A stretch of 64,000 bases of DNA from Pimelobacter simplex (lineage in GTDB: Bacteria; Actinomycetota; Actinomycetes; Propionibacteriales; Nocardioidaceae), in contig JADCLI010000021.1 of assembly GCA_016803235.1 (NCBI GenBank), forward strand, positions 1-64,000, given 5' to 3'. The translations under genes and the position numbers were made by a program. Below are positions 7,953 through 16,425 of the stretch, one piece after another. Under the pieces are notes generated by a model. It made no database searches and was not told the DNA's origin. It was given only the letters and a program-made list of their open reading frames with translations. Numbering within the stretch: the stretch's first letter is position 1; every line of letters starts with the position of its first letter.

Positions 7953-9434
7953 GTGAGGACGACCGAGGCGGCCGAGCTGCGGGCCGACATCCGGTTCTGG
8001 CGCCGCAGCCGCCGCACGCTCTCCCTGGGCGAGGCACTGCAGGACCTGTACATCGGGCTGTTCGCAGTGCTCATGCTCGGCTCGATGCTGGTCAGCGTCC
8101 TGGTCAACCTCTCCGACATGGGCGACCGCGCCTGCGTGGCCTCCGACTGCGCCGCGGCCCGGTCGTTGCTGCCGTGGCTCGTGGTCGGCACCCTGCTGGC
8201 GGTGCTCTGGTCGTTGGCCCGGCTGGTCGGCCCGGTGGCCGTCAGCCCCGGCGTGGCGGCCTGGCTGCTGCCGAGCCCGGTGGACCGGGGGGAGCTGCTC
8301 CGCGGCCGCGCCCGGGGTACGACGCTGCTCGCCGCCGGGCTCGTCGCACCGGTCGCTGCCGGCGCCGCCACCCTGGCCGGCTTCGGCATCGCCTCGCTGG
8401 TCGTCTTCACCGTGGGCGCCGCCGGCCTGGCGTCGTACGGCGTCGGGGCGCTGGCGCACGCCCAGGCCGCCCCCGGCCGGCGCCACCCGGCCCACCTGCT
8501 CGGTCCGGTCAGCCTGCTGGCCGTCGTCGCCGGCCTCGCCGCGATCGCTGCCTCCCGGGCTCCCGAGGTCGTGGCAGGTCCGGCCGTGCGCGTCGCGTGG
8601 CCGGCCGGTGTCGTCCTGGTGTGGGCGGCAGTGGTGGTCGTGCTGCTCCGGTCCGGTCCGCTGACCGCTCGCCTGCACCGGCGTGACGTGGCACCGGGCG
8701 GCGTCCTCGTCCCGGGACTCGGTGGGGCGCTGGCCACCCTCGACCTGGCGCTGATGTTCGACGTGCTGGTCGCGCACGCGAGCAGCCGTCGTGCGGCCGT
8801 GCGCCCGCGACGTGGGGGCCCGTACGGTCTCGCCGCGTTGGCCTGGCGTGACGTCATCCGCCTGCGCCGCCACCCCGGCCGGCTGGCGCTGCTGGCCGGC
8901 TCCCTCCTCGTACCGTACGCCGTCGCCGGGGTCGGCGGCCGGGTCGTCGTGGTGCTGGTCGAGGTGATGGTGTGCTTCGTCCTCGTCGTGCCGTTCCTGG
9001 TCGCACTGCGCGTGCTGACCCGGTCCTCGGGCATGGTCCGGATGTTCCCGACCGCGCTGGGCCCGACCCGCGCGGCGGCGCTCGTCGTCCCCGGCCTGCT
9101 GCTGGTGGTGCACGGCCTGCTGAGCGCGCCCGCGCTGCACCGCACGCTCTCCGCTGGCGCGATGGACCTCACCCTGCTGGGCCTCGCCTCGGGCGTCGGT
9201 GGACTGGCGGCCGGGGTGCGCTGGGTCACCGGCCGGCCGCCGGACTACGGCCGTCCTCTGGTCTCGACGCCGGCCGGCGGCGTCCCGACGAACCTCTACG
9301 GCAGCGTGCTGCGCGGCTTCGACATCGCGGTGCTGACCGCGCTCCCGATGCTGCTCGTCCCCACGGCCGGGGGCGCCGCGATCTCCTTGGCGGTCTCGGC
9401 CGGGGTGATCGGCTACCTGTGCTCACGGCGCTGA
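7953..9434 (+). CDS. Multispanning membrane protein, putative ABC permease (DUF6297-like)
   Basis: A 493-residue protein with about ten to twelve hydrophobic helices and an N-terminal cytosolic segment ADIRFWRRSRRTLSLGEALQ. It follows the ABC ATPase by 7 bp and is probably its membrane partner. I recognise the arrangement as that of actinobacterial DUF6297 proteins, but no catalytic motif is visible and the family assignment is tentative. The start is the GTG at 7953. Confidence 0.75.
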   Translation: MRTTEAAELRADIRFWRRSRRTLSLGEALQDLYIGLFAVLMLGSMLVSVLVNLSDMGDRACVASDCAAARSLLPWLVVGTLLAVLWSLARLVGPVAVSPGVAAWLLPSPVDRGELLRGRARGTTLLAAGLVAPVAAGAATLAGFGIASLVVFTVGAAGLASYGVGALAHAQAAPGRRHPAHLLGPVSLLAVVAGLAAIAASRAPEVVAGPAVRVAWPAGVVLVWAAVVVVLLRSGPLTARLHRRDVAPGGVLVPGLGGALATLDLALMFDVLVAHASSRRAAVRPRRGGPYGLAALAWRDVIRLRRHPGRLALLAGSLLVPYAVAGVGGRVVVVLVEVMVCFVLVVPFLVALRVLTRSSGMVRMFPTALGPTRAAALVVPGLLLVVHGLLSAPALHRTLSAGAMDLTLLGLASGVGGLAAGVRWVTGRPPDYGRPLVSTPAGGVPTNLYGSVLRGFDIAVLTALPMLLVPTAGGAAISLAVSAGVIGYLCSRR

Positions 9435-9477
9435 GCCGAGCGCGGTCCGTCGACGGCTGTCCCGCTCAGCGGGGTCA

Positions 9478-9509
9478 ACCTAGCACTTGCTTGGTATCTC
9501 CCTTATGAT
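9478..9509 (+). promoter_or_regulatory. Promoter with TetR-type (KstR2/FadR-like) operator
   Basis: ACCTAGCA-CT-TGCTTGGT (9478-9495) is a near-perfect inverted repeat (7 of 8) in the -35 region, followed by a -10 like TATGAT (9504-9509). The AGCACTTGCTTGG core resembles operators of lipid- and steroid-catabolism TetR repressors in actinobacteria. No TetR gene is in the window. Confidence 0.55.
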
Positions 9510-9539
9510 CCTCCTTCGGAGGACGACGAAAGGGTTTCC

Positions 9540-10295
9540 GTGGCGTACAGCATCGACATGACCGGCCAGGTGGTCCTCGTGACCGGCGGGGGCAAGGGCG
9601 TGGGCGACGGCATCGTGCAGGCCTACCTCGAGGCCGGTGCGACGGTGGAGATCTGCGGTCGCAGCACGCCGGGCGCCCTGCGCGAGGGGGTGCACTTCTC
9701 GTCCGTCGACGTGCGCGAGCCCGACCAGGTCGGGGCCTGGGTCCAGGACGTCGTACGCCGCCGCGGACGCATCGACGTCGCGGTCAACAACGCCGGCGGG
9801 GCGCCGTTCGCGCAGTTCGATGCGGGATCGCCGCGGTTCCACGCGAAGATCAACGACCTCAACTTCATGTCGGCGGTGTACGTCGGCCTCGCGGTGCGCC
9901 CGCACCTGAAGGAGACCGGCGGCTCGATGGTCAACATCACCTCGATCTCCGCCCGGCGCTGCAGCCCCGGCACCGCCGTGTACGGCGCCGCGAAGGCCGC
10001 CCTCGAGAGCCTCACCGCCAGCCTGGGCGTCGAGTGGGCGCCGGACGTCCGCGTGAACGCCGTCAGCTGCGGACTCGTCGAGACCCCCGGCTCGGCCGAC
10101 CACTACGGCGACGCGGAGCAGTTCGCCGCGGTCGCCGCCACCATCCCGCGCGGCGTCTTCGCCACGCCGCTCGAGGTCGGGCAGGCCTGCGTGTTCCTGT
10201 CCTCGCCGCTGGCCACCCACATCACCGGAGCCGTCCTCAACGTCGACGGCGGCGGCGAGTGGCCCGCCTTCCTCCAGCACACCCCGAACGCCTGA
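9540..10295 (+). CDS. Short-chain dehydrogenase/reductase
   Basis: A 251-residue classical SDR. The cofactor loop is GGGKGVGDG (TGxxxGxG variant), the NNAGG motif follows, and the active site is Ser of ITSIS with YGAAK (Tyr-x-x-x-Lys). These enzymes oxidise or reduce hydroxyl groups with NAD(P)H. It is 25 bp upstream of a thiolase and shares its promoter, which suggests a 3-hydroxyacyl or similar CoA-ester intermediate in beta-oxidation or ring degradation. The GTG start has AAAGGG 5 nt upstream. Substrate unknown. Confidence 0.9.
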   Translation: MAYSIDMTGQVVLVTGGGKGVGDGIVQAYLEAGATVEICGRSTPGALREGVHFSSVDVREPDQVGAWVQDVVRRRGRIDVAVNNAGGAPFAQFDAGSPRFHAKINDLNFMSAVYVGLAVRPHLKETGGSMVNITSISARRCSPGTAVYGAAKAALESLTASLGVEWAPDVRVNAVSCGLVETPGSADHYGDAEQFAAVAATIPRGVFATPLEVGQACVFLSSPLATHITGAVLNVDGGGEWPAFLQHTPNA

Positions 10296-10320
10296 GCCTC
10301 ACGACACACAGGAGCATCCC

Positions 10321-11538
10321 GTGCCCGAAGCAGTCATCGTCTCCGCCGCCCGCTCGCCGATCGGCCGCGCCTACAAGGGCTCGCTGCGCGAGATGCGGCC
10401 CGACGACCTGGCCGCCCAGATGGTCGACGCGGCGCTGTCCGCCGTACCCGAGCTCGACCGCACCCTGGTCGAGGACCTGGTGATGGGCTGCGCCCAGCCC
10501 GCCGGCGAGCAGGGCTACAACATCGGCCGCATGGTCGCGATGCGCCTGGGCCTCGACGGCGTCCCCGGCACCACGGTGCACCGCTACTGCGCCTCGTCGC
10601 TGCAGGCGACCCGGATGGCGCTGCACGCCATCCGTGCCGGGGAGGGCGACGTCTTCGTCGCGGCCGGCGTCGAGACGGTCTCCCGCTTCGCGCTCGGCAA
10701 GGCCGACGGCATGCCGGACACTCGCAACCCGTTCTTCGCTGCCGCCGGTGAGCGCGCCGCGGCCAGGGCGCTGGCCCGCGAGCCGTGGGTCGACCCGCGC
10801 TCGCTCGGTGAGCTCCCGGACGCCTACCTCGCGATGGGCGAGACCGCCGAGAACGTCGCCCGCTACTGCAACGTCTCCCGCGAGGCGCAGGACGAGTACG
10901 CCGTCCGCAGCCAGAACCTCGCCGAGGCTGCCGCCCAGCGGGGCTTCTGGAAGAGCGACATCACGCCGGTCACCCTCGCCGACGGCACCGTCGTCGACAC
11001 CGACGACGGCCCGCGCGCCGGCGTCACGCTGGAGAAGGTCGCCTCGATGGCGCCCGTCTTCCACCCCGAGGGCACCGTCACCGCCGCGAACTGCTGCCCG
11101 CTCAACGACGGCGCCGCCGCGCTCGTCATCATGAGCGACACCCGTGCCGCCGAGCTCGGCATCACGCCGCTGGCCCGGGTCGTGTCCACCGGCGTCTCCG
11201 CGCTGAGCCCCGAGATCATGGGCCTCGGACCGGTCGAGGCCAGCCGGCAGGCGATCGCCCGCGCGGGCCTGTCGGTCGGCGACATCGACCTCGTCGAGAT
11301 GAACGAGGCCTTCGCCGCCCAGGTGCTGCCCTGCATCGACCAGCTCGGCCTCGACCTCGACCGGGTCAACGTCAACGGCGGTGCGATCGCCCTCGGCCAC
11401 CCCTTCGGCTCCACCGGCGCCCGGATGGCCACCACCTTGATCCACGGCCTGCAGGAGCGCGACGCGCAGTTCGGCCTGGAGACCATGTGCGCCGCCGGCG
11501 GCCAGGGCATGGCGATGGTGCTCGAGCGCCTGTCCTGA
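10321..11538 (+). CDS. Acetyl-CoA acyltransferase (thiolase)
   Basis: A 405-residue type II thiolase. The nucleophilic Cys sits in HRYCASSLQA (about residue 88), the catalytic His in GHPFGSTGARM, and the second Cys in CAAGGQGMAM near the C-terminus. The family cleaves 3-ketoacyl-CoA or condenses acetyl-CoA. Full length and no frame problem. It forms an operon with the preceding SDR under a TetR-type operator, consistent with a degradative pathway. Two palindromic repeats lie immediately downstream. Confidence 0.92.
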   Translation: MPEAVIVSAARSPIGRAYKGSLREMRPDDLAAQMVDAALSAVPELDRTLVEDLVMGCAQPAGEQGYNIGRMVAMRLGLDGVPGTTVHRYCASSLQATRMALHAIRAGEGDVFVAAGVETVSRFALGKADGMPDTRNPFFAAAGERAAARALAREPWVDPRSLGELPDAYLAMGETAENVARYCNVSREAQDEYAVRSQNLAEAAAQRGFWKSDITPVTLADGTVVDTDDGPRAGVTLEKVASMAPVFHPEGTVTAANCCPLNDGAAALVIMSDTRAAELGITPLARVVSTGVSALSPEIMGLGPVEASRQAIARAGLSVGDIDLVEMNEAFAAQVLPCIDQLGLDLDRVNVNGGAIALGHPFGSTGARMATTLIHGLQERDAQFGLETMCAAGGQGMAMVLERLS

Positions 11539-11548
11539 GAGGCCGCCT

Positions 11549-11580
11549 CCCCCACATCGTTCGATCGAACGGATCGGGGG
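11549..11580. repeat. 32-bp palindromic repeat, copy A
   Basis: Core CGTTCGATCGAACG is flanked by CCCCC and GGGGG arms with four mismatched positions between core and arms. It belongs to a family with copies B, C and D in this window. Confidence 0.8.
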
Positions 11581-11598
11581 AGTTTGCCGCCACAAAGT

Positions 11599-11630
11599 CC
11601 CCCAAGCCGTTCGATCGAACGGTTTGGGGG
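11599..11630. repeat. 32-bp palindromic repeat, copy B
   Basis: Left arm CCCCCAAGCCGTTCGA pairs with TCGAACGGTTTGGGGG over 16 positions with a single G-T wobble. It starts exactly 50 bp after copy A. It may act as a terminator for the thiolase gene. Confidence 0.85.
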
Positions 11631-11640
11631 CCCAGAAACG

Positions 11641-11677
11641 CCAGACCCCGCCCCGGCAGAGCCGAGGCGGGGTCTGG
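11641..11677. terminator. Terminator of typA
   Basis: A 12-bp stem CCAGACCCCGCC/GGCGGGGTCTGG (11641-11652 with 11666-11677) encloses a second short CGGC/GCCG stem. It lies 33 bp beyond the typA stop on the reverse strand. Confidence 0.75.
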
Positions 11678-11710
11678 AACGTTCTGCGCCGGTACGCCGG
11701 CGGGCGGGTG

Positions 11711-13615
11711 CTACTTGTTGGCCTTCTTGGCGCGGCTGGCGGCCTTGGCGCGCTCGTTGGCGTCGAGGTTGACCTTGCGGATCCGCACGGTCTCCGGCGT
11801 GATCTCGACGCACTCGTCCTCGCGGCAGAACTCCAGGCACTGCTCGAGCGAGAGCTTCTTCGGCGGGATGAGCTTCTCGAAGTTGTCGGAGGTGGCGGAC
11901 CGGATGTTGGTCTGCTGCTTCTCCTTGGTGATGTTGACGTCCATGTCGTCGGCGCGGGAGTTCTCGCCGACGATCATGCCCTCGTAGACCTCGGTCGACG
12001 GCTCGACGAAGAGCACGCCGCGCTCCTGCAGCGAGGTCATGGCGTACGCCGTCGCGGCACCCGCGCGGTCGGCCACGAGCGAGCCCGACTGGCGGCTGCG
12101 GATCTCGCCGGCCCACGGGAAGTAGCCCTCGGAGATGGAGTGCGCGATGCCGGTGCCGCGGGTCTCGGTGAGGAAGTCGGTGCGGAACCCGATCAGGCCG
12201 CGGGCGGGGACGATGAACTCCATGCGCACCCAGCCGGTGCCGTGGTTGGTCATGCCCTCCATCCGGCCCTTGCGGTTGGCGAGGAGCTCGGTGATGGTGC
12301 CGAGGAACTCCTCGGGAGCGTCGATGGTGAGCCGCTCGAAGGGCTCGTGCAGCTTGCCGTCGATCTCGCGGGTGACCACCTGCGGCTTGCCGACGGTGAG
12401 CTCGTAGCCCTCGCGACGCATCTGTTCGACCAGGATGGCCAGCGCCAGCTCGCCACGGCCCTGGACCTCCCAGGCGTCGGGGCGCTCGGTGGGCAGCACG
12501 CGCAGCGAGACGTTGCCGATCAGCTCGGAGTCGAGGCGGTCCTTGACCAGGCGGGCGGTGACCTTGTGGCCCTTGCCGCCCTTGCCCACCAGCGGGGAGG
12601 TGTTGGTGCCGATGGTCATCGAGATGGCCGGCTCGTCGACGTGGATGAGCGGCAGCGCGACCGGGTTCTCCGGGTCGGCGAGGGTCTCGCCGATGGTGAT
12701 GTCCGGGATGCCGGCGACGGCGACGATGTCACCGGGGCCCGCCGACTCGCCGGGCTTGCGCTCGAGGCCCTCGGTGATCAGGAGCTCGGTGATCTTGACG
12801 TTCTTGGCCACGCCCTCGCGGTTGATCCACGCGACGTTCTGGCCCTTCTTGAGCGTGCCCTGCTTGATGCGCAGCAGCGCGAGGCGACCCAGGAAGGGGG
12901 AGGCGTCGAGGTTGGTGACGTGGGCCTGCAGCGGTGCGCCCTCGTCGTACTCCGGCGCCGGGATGGTCTCCAGGATGGTGCGGAACAGCGGCTCGAGGTC
13001 GCTGCCCTCGGGCAGGGTGCCGTTCTCGGGCTTGGTGAGCGAGGCGATGCCGGCCTTGCCGGAGGCGTAGACGACCGGGAAGTCGAGCGCGTCCTGCGAG
13101 TGGGACTCGTCGAGCAGGTCCATGAACAGCTCGTAGGTCTCGTCGACGACCTCGTCGATCCGGGCGTCGCCGCGGTCGGTCTTGTTGACCACGAGGATCA
13201 CCGGCATGTCGGCGTTGAGCGCCTTGCGCAGCACGAAGCGGGTCTGGGGGAGCGGGCCCTCGGACGCGTCGACCAGCAGCACGATGCCGTCGACCATCGA
13301 CAGGCCGCGCTCGACCTCGCCACCGAAGTCGGCGTGGCCGGGGGTGTCGATGATGTTGATGACCATGTCGCCGTTGGCCATCTCCTGCGCGGACGGGCCG
13401 CGGTAGTGGACCGCGGTGTTCTTCGCGAGGATGGTGATGCCCTTCTCGCGCTCCAGGTCACCGGAGTCCATCACGCGCTCGGCGACGCCCTCGGCCTGGT
13501 GCGCGCTGAAGGCACCGGCCTGGTGCAGCATCGCGTCGACGAGGGTCGTCTTGCCGTGGTCGACGTGGGCGACGATGGCGACGTTGCGGAGATCGGTACG
13601 ACGAGTCTGGGACAC
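11711..13615 (-). CDS. typA: Translational GTPase TypA/BipA
   Basis: A 634-residue elongation-factor-like GTPase. G motifs are AHVDHGKTT (P-loop, near residue 16), the DTPGHADF G3 and NKTDR G4, followed by EF-G-like domains III and V and the TypA-specific C-terminal domain. TypA binds the ribosome and supports 50S assembly and stress adaptation. The C-terminus ends in a Lys/Ala tail. It is monocistronic, divergent from the racemase gene, with its own terminator. Confidence 0.97.
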   Translation of the reverse strand: MSQTRRTDLRNVAIVAHVDHGKTTLVDAMLHQAGAFSAHQAEGVAERVMDSGDLEREKGITILAKNTAVHYRGPSAQEMANGDMVINIIDTPGHADFGGEVERGLSMVDGIVLLVDASEGPLPQTRFVLRKALNADMPVILVVNKTDRGDARIDEVVDETYELFMDLLDESHSQDALDFPVVYASGKAGIASLTKPENGTLPEGSDLEPLFRTILETIPAPEYDEGAPLQAHVTNLDASPFLGRLALLRIKQGTLKKGQNVAWINREGVAKNVKITELLITEGLERKPGESAGPGDIVAVAGIPDITIGETLADPENPVALPLIHVDEPAISMTIGTNTSPLVGKGGKGHKVTARLVKDRLDSELIGNVSLRVLPTERPDAWEVQGRGELALAILVEQMRREGYELTVGKPQVVTREIDGKLHEPFERLTIDAPEEFLGTITELLANRKGRMEGMTNHGTGWVRMEFIVPARGLIGFRTDFLTETRGTGIAHSISEGYFPWAGEIRSRQSGSLVADRAGAATAYAMTSLQERGVLFVEPSTEVYEGMIVGENSRADDMDVNITKEKQQTNIRSATSDNFEKLIPPKKLSLEQCLEFCREDECVEITPETVRIRKVNLDANERAKAASRAKKANK

Positions 13616-13681
13616 GAGGGTTCAGCCTACTTGCGACGGACCGTCCCCCTCGCATCGTCGGCCGCACCCTAGACTCAGCGC

Positions 13682-14371
13682 ATGCAGACCATCGGCCTCG
13701 TCGGCGGCATGTCCTGGGAGAGCAGTGCGGCGTACTACGAGGCGCTGAACCGCGGTGTCGAGGAGCGTCTCGGCGGCTTCCACTCGGCCCAGACCGTGAT
13801 GGCGTCGGTCGACTTCGCCGAGGTCACCGAGCTCCAGGAGGCCGAGGACTGGGACGGCGTCGCCGCGATCCTGCGCTCCGCCGCGGAGTCGGTCGAGCGG
13901 GCCGGGGCCGACTTCCTGATGCTCTGCACGACCACCTTCCACCGGGTCGCCGAGCAGGTCCAGGAGGCCGTCTCGATCCCGCTGCTGCACCTCGGTGACG
14001 TCGTCGCCGAGGCCTGCAAGGCCGAGGGTGTCGAGAGCGTCGCCCTCCTCGGCACCAAGTTCGCGATGTCGCGCACCTTCTTCACCGACCGGATCGCCAG
14101 CCACGGCCTCGAGGTGATCGTGCCGGACGTCGCCCACCACGACGAGCTGAACCGGATCATCTACGACGAGCTGGTGCACGGCAAGGTCGTCGACGACTCC
14201 CGCCGGGCCGTCGTCGGCATGATCAGCGAGGCGTGGGACGCCGGCGCCGGCGGCGTCATCCTCGGCTGCTCCGAGCTGGAGCTGCTCATCCGCCAGGCGG
14301 ACTCCGAGATCCCCGTCTTCCCGTGCACCACGCTGCACGTCACCGCGGCGCTGGACCGCGCGCTGGCCTGA
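13682..14371 (+). CDS. Aspartate/glutamate racemase family protein
   Basis: A 229-residue member of the Asp/Glu racemase superfamily (RacX/YgeA-like). N-terminal [12 protein letters not shown] and the two catalytic cysteines, in LCTTTFH (about residue 82) and LGCSELE (about 196), are present, so cofactor-independent racemisation of an amino acid is plausible; RacX-type members have broad specificity. A TAGACT -10 box ends 6 nt before the ATG, indicating a leaderless mRNA. Followed by two strong hairpins. Confidence 0.9.
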   Translation: MQTIGLVGGMSWESSAAYYEALNRGVEERLGGFHSAQTVMASVDFAEVTELQEAEDWDGVAAILRSAAESVERAGADFLMLCTTTFHRVAEQVQEAVSIPLLHLGDVVAEACKAEGVESVALLGTKFAMSRTFFTDRIASHGLEVIVPDVAHHDELNRIIYDELVHGKVVDDSRRAVVGMISEAWDAGAGGVILGCSELELLIRQADSEIPVFPCTTLHVTAALDRALA

Positions 14372-14384
14372 GCGTCAAGGTGCA

Positions 14385-14444
14385 GGAATCACCGGTCAAC
14401 CGGTGATTCCTCCGCTTGTCGGCCGTTGCAACGCCCGACAAGCG
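14385..14444. terminator. Double hairpin terminator between convergent units
   Basis: First hairpin: GGAATCACCGG/CCGGTGATTCC with a TCAA loop (14385-14410). Second: CGCTTGTCGG/CCGACAAGCG (14413-14444) with an inner CGTTGCAACG dyad. They separate the racemase gene from the end of the convergent RiPP operon. Confidence 0.8.
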
Positions 14445-14493
14445 CAGGATGTGCCCGTCCGGCGTGACCTGTGGGGCCAGAGTGGTCAGGGCA

Positions 14494-14778
14494 CTAGGAG
14501 GCCGCGCGCACCATCTGCTTGCTGCGCAGCTGCTCGAGGAACGCCGCCACGTCGTCGTGGCACAGCTCGGCGGTGATGTCGTACTCCGCGGCGACCAGGG
14601 CGCACAGCTCGGCGAGGTCGCGGGGCTGGGCGAGGTGGCGCCACAGGCTCGCGGCGACGCCCTTCACGGCGTAGTACTCGCCCTGCTCCATGCCCATCAT
14701 CACGAACTCCTCGCCCATCTCCACCGCGTGGAGGGCGGGATCACGCACCCACCGTTCGGGTCGGTCTGCTCGTCGCAT
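14494..14778 (-). CDS. PqqD family / lasso-type B1 precursor-recognition protein
   Basis: A 94-residue PqqD-like protein (RiPP recognition element). The typical pattern is present: an Arg-rich N-terminus, beta segments around EEFVMMGMEQGEYYAVKG, then helices LWRHL and DLAELCALVAAEYDI. Such proteins bind the leader peptide of a RiPP precursor, often through a YxxPxL motif, and deliver it to the peptidase. The ATG at 14778 has GAGAGGAG upstream and lies inside the 3' end of the kinase gene (38-bp overlap), so the two are translationally coupled. It is the last gene of a four-gene reverse-strand operon. Confidence 0.85.
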   Translation of the reverse strand: MRRADRPERWVRDPALHAVEMGEEFVMMGMEQGEYYAVKGVAASLWRHLAQPRDLAELCALVAAEYDITAELCHDDVAAFLEQLRSKQMVRAAS

Positions 14779-15715
14779 GCTGCTCCTCTCGCATCGCGCG
14801 CCGACCCGAGGGCGCATCAGGGTGGTGGGGGGTGGCACGGATGTCGGCGAGGATCGCGTCGGCGGACGACGCGACCGAGTCGACGCCGCGGGGACGGTCG
14901 ACCCGCGCGAGGCGCGCGGTGCGGAGCAGGTGGGCACTGCGCGCGAGGTGGGTACGCCGCAGCTCGCCGACGAGGACCTCGTTGCGGTAGCTGTGCTCGT
15001 GGAGGCTGGCGAAGGCCGCCGCCCCCGGCACCGGTACGACGCGCAGCGGGCCGTCGTACCGGTCGAGGACGTAGACCCACCGGATCGGCACCGGCTCCGG
15101 CCGACCCGCGACGGAACGGTCCAGCGGCACGTGGAACTTCGCGAACCGGTCGTGCACCCGGTCCAGGCCGGAGGAGGTCAGGCCGAGGCGGTCGAGGGCG
15201 TCCTGCCAGAGCTTGATCCGCGGCCAGCCCGGGACCGCGCGGCCCGCGGGGTCGACGGGCACGACGTCGTCGCTGAGCACGACGTGACCGCGGCGGTGCA
15301 TCTCGGCCGCCAGGGTGGACTTGCCGGCGCCGGAGTAGCCGAGGACGACCGCGCAGCCGCCGTCGACCACGAACGCGTTGCCGTGCAGCACGAGCAGGCC
15401 GCGCTGGCTGAGCAGGCAGCCGAGCGCGGAGCCGAGCAGGAACAGCCGCAGCGCGTCGTCGGACGCGCCGGGAGCGGGCTCGAGCGTGATCCGCGAACCG
15501 TCGGAGCAGGCGTAGCGTCCCACGTCGGGCACGTCGATCCCGATCCGCCCGTCGTCGACCCACAGCCCGCGCGGGAGCAGCACGGCGTCCGGCGAGGGAG
15601 GGGCGACCGGTCCGAGCCGCACGAGCACGTCGGGGCGTGCGGAAGGAGCGGGCTCGCGTGCCAGGTCGGGCAGCGGGAGCTCGCTGTCGATGAGGAGTCC
15701 GTAGGCGGCGTACAT
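14741..15715 (-). CDS. HPr-kinase-like protein of a RiPP cluster
   Basis: A 324-residue protein with a P-loop GYSGAGKST (residues about 126-134) and a downstream LSDDVVPV motif, as in the HprK C-terminal kinase fold. The preceding segment LVLHGNAFVV matches HprK-like proteins of lasso clusters. Kinases of this kind in paeninodin-type clusters phosphorylate the C-terminal Ser of the precursor, and the precursor here ends in Ser. It follows the B2 gene by 14 bp and overlaps the PqqD gene. The N-terminal 100 residues resemble a small substrate-binding domain. Function is inferred from context. Confidence 0.82.
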   Translation of the reverse strand: MYAAYGLLIDSELPLPDLAREPAPSARPDVLVRLGPVAPPSPDAVLLPRGLWVDDGRIGIDVPDVGRYACSDGSRITLEPAPGASDDALRLFLLGSALGCLLSQRGLLVLHGNAFVVDGGCAVVLGYSGAGKSTLAAEMHRRGHVVLSDDVVPVDPAGRAVPGWPRIKLWQDALDRLGLTSSGLDRVHDRFAKFHVPLDRSVAGRPEPVPIRWVYVLDRYDGPLRVVPVPGAAAFASLHEHSYRNEVLVGELRRTHLARSAHLLRTARLARVDRPRGVDSVASSADAILADIRATPHHPDAPSGRRAMREEQHATSRPTRTVGA

Positions 15716-15729
15716 GGCGGGATTCCGGG

Positions 15730-16161
15730 CTAGGGGCGCCAGCTGAAGCTGCCGACCGGGGTCCAGTCGCGCACGGAGCCGCCGGTGACGGTCACGGCGC
15801 CGACGGTGACCCACGCGTGCGCGAGGAGCTCACCGGCCTCGTCGCGCAGCAGGCCGAACACGACGGTGTGCGGCACCCGTGCGCCGCGCAGCAGGATGCG
15901 CGCGGTCAGGGCCTGCGGGTAGCAGTCGGACGTCCACGGAGTCCGCGTGGCGGCGTACCGGACCGCCCGCCCGACCGCCCGGGCGCGCGCGACGTCTCGC
16001 GCCGACGCGTCCGGGGGCGCCGGGGGCCCTGCGGCGCCCGGCGTGGCCGGCTCGCCGAGGAGGCGACGTACCGCACCGAACGGCAGGACGACCGTCAGCA
16101 GCCGGGTGACGCCGAGCAGGCACCACGCGACGGCCGTGGCAAGGCTGAACCGGAGGGTCAG
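15730..16161 (-). CDS. Lasso-type B2 leader peptidase (transglutaminase-like)
   Basis: A 143-residue protein of the B2 (transglutaminase-like Cys protease) family: SDCYPQALTARILL contains the likely nucleophile Cys80, and LLAHAWVTV contains His115. B2 enzymes remove the leader from a RiPP precursor with help of a PqqD-like partner. No ATG, GTG or TTG exists upstream in frame near the expected N-terminus; a CTG at 16161-16159 overlaps the precursor stop as CTGA, so I take that as the start. The acidic residue usually following HAWV is missing (nearest Asp is 132), which is odd. Confidence 0.8.
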   Translation of the reverse strand: MTLRFSLATAVAWCLLGVTRLLTVVLPFGAVRRLLGEPATPGAAGPPAPPDASARDVARARAVGRAVRYAATRTPWTSDCYPQALTARILLRGARVPHTVVFGLLRDEAGELLAHAWVTVGAVTVTGGSVRDWTPVGSFSWRP

Positions 16162-16259
16162 CTGCCGAGCCCGAGGGTGATGTCGATCTCGATGTCGATG
16201 CCCTGGGTGGCCGTGACGCTCAGGGTCTCCAGGACGGGCGCAGCGTAGGTCGGCTTCAT
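16158..16259 (-). CDS. RiPP precursor peptide, lasso-like leader
   Basis: A 33-residue ORF with an excellent ribosome binding site (AGGAG 6 nt upstream). The leader contains Y5-x-x-P8-x-L10, the motif bound by PqqD/B1 proteins, and T18 two residues before a putative cleavage site after Q19. The predicted core GIDIEIDITLGLGS starts with Gly, has Asp/Glu at core positions 3, 5 and 7, and ends in Ser33. Asp at 7 could close a 7-residue ring in a lasso fold, but no cyclase is nearby. Its stop overlaps the start of the B2 gene. Identification rests on motif and neighbours. Confidence 0.78.
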   Translation of the reverse strand: MKPTYAAPVLETLSVTATQGIDIEIDITLGLGS

Positions 16260-16425
16260 GTGAGCTCCTAGGGGTGCGGGACGGAGGGAGGGAGTGCTCC
16301 GTCAGCGGTGCAACGCAACTGTCCTCCCGCAGGACACGGTCTCGTCGGTGGTTCACCGGTTTTTTAACCTTGCCGGCCGCTCCGTTCCCCCGACGCCGCC
16401 GCAGACCGCGTGTCACGCTCACCGC
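16260..16425 (-). promoter_or_regulatory. Divergent promoter and structured leader of the RiPP operon
   Basis: This 166-bp gap separates the precursor and the nucleotidyltransferase. It holds two hairpins (GACGGAG/CTCCGTC at 16280-16303 and GTCCT/AGGAC at 16321-16335) and an AT-rich patch GGTTTTTTAACC (about 16358-16369), the only A/T run nearby and a likely core promoter. I see no second precursor. Confidence 0.4.
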
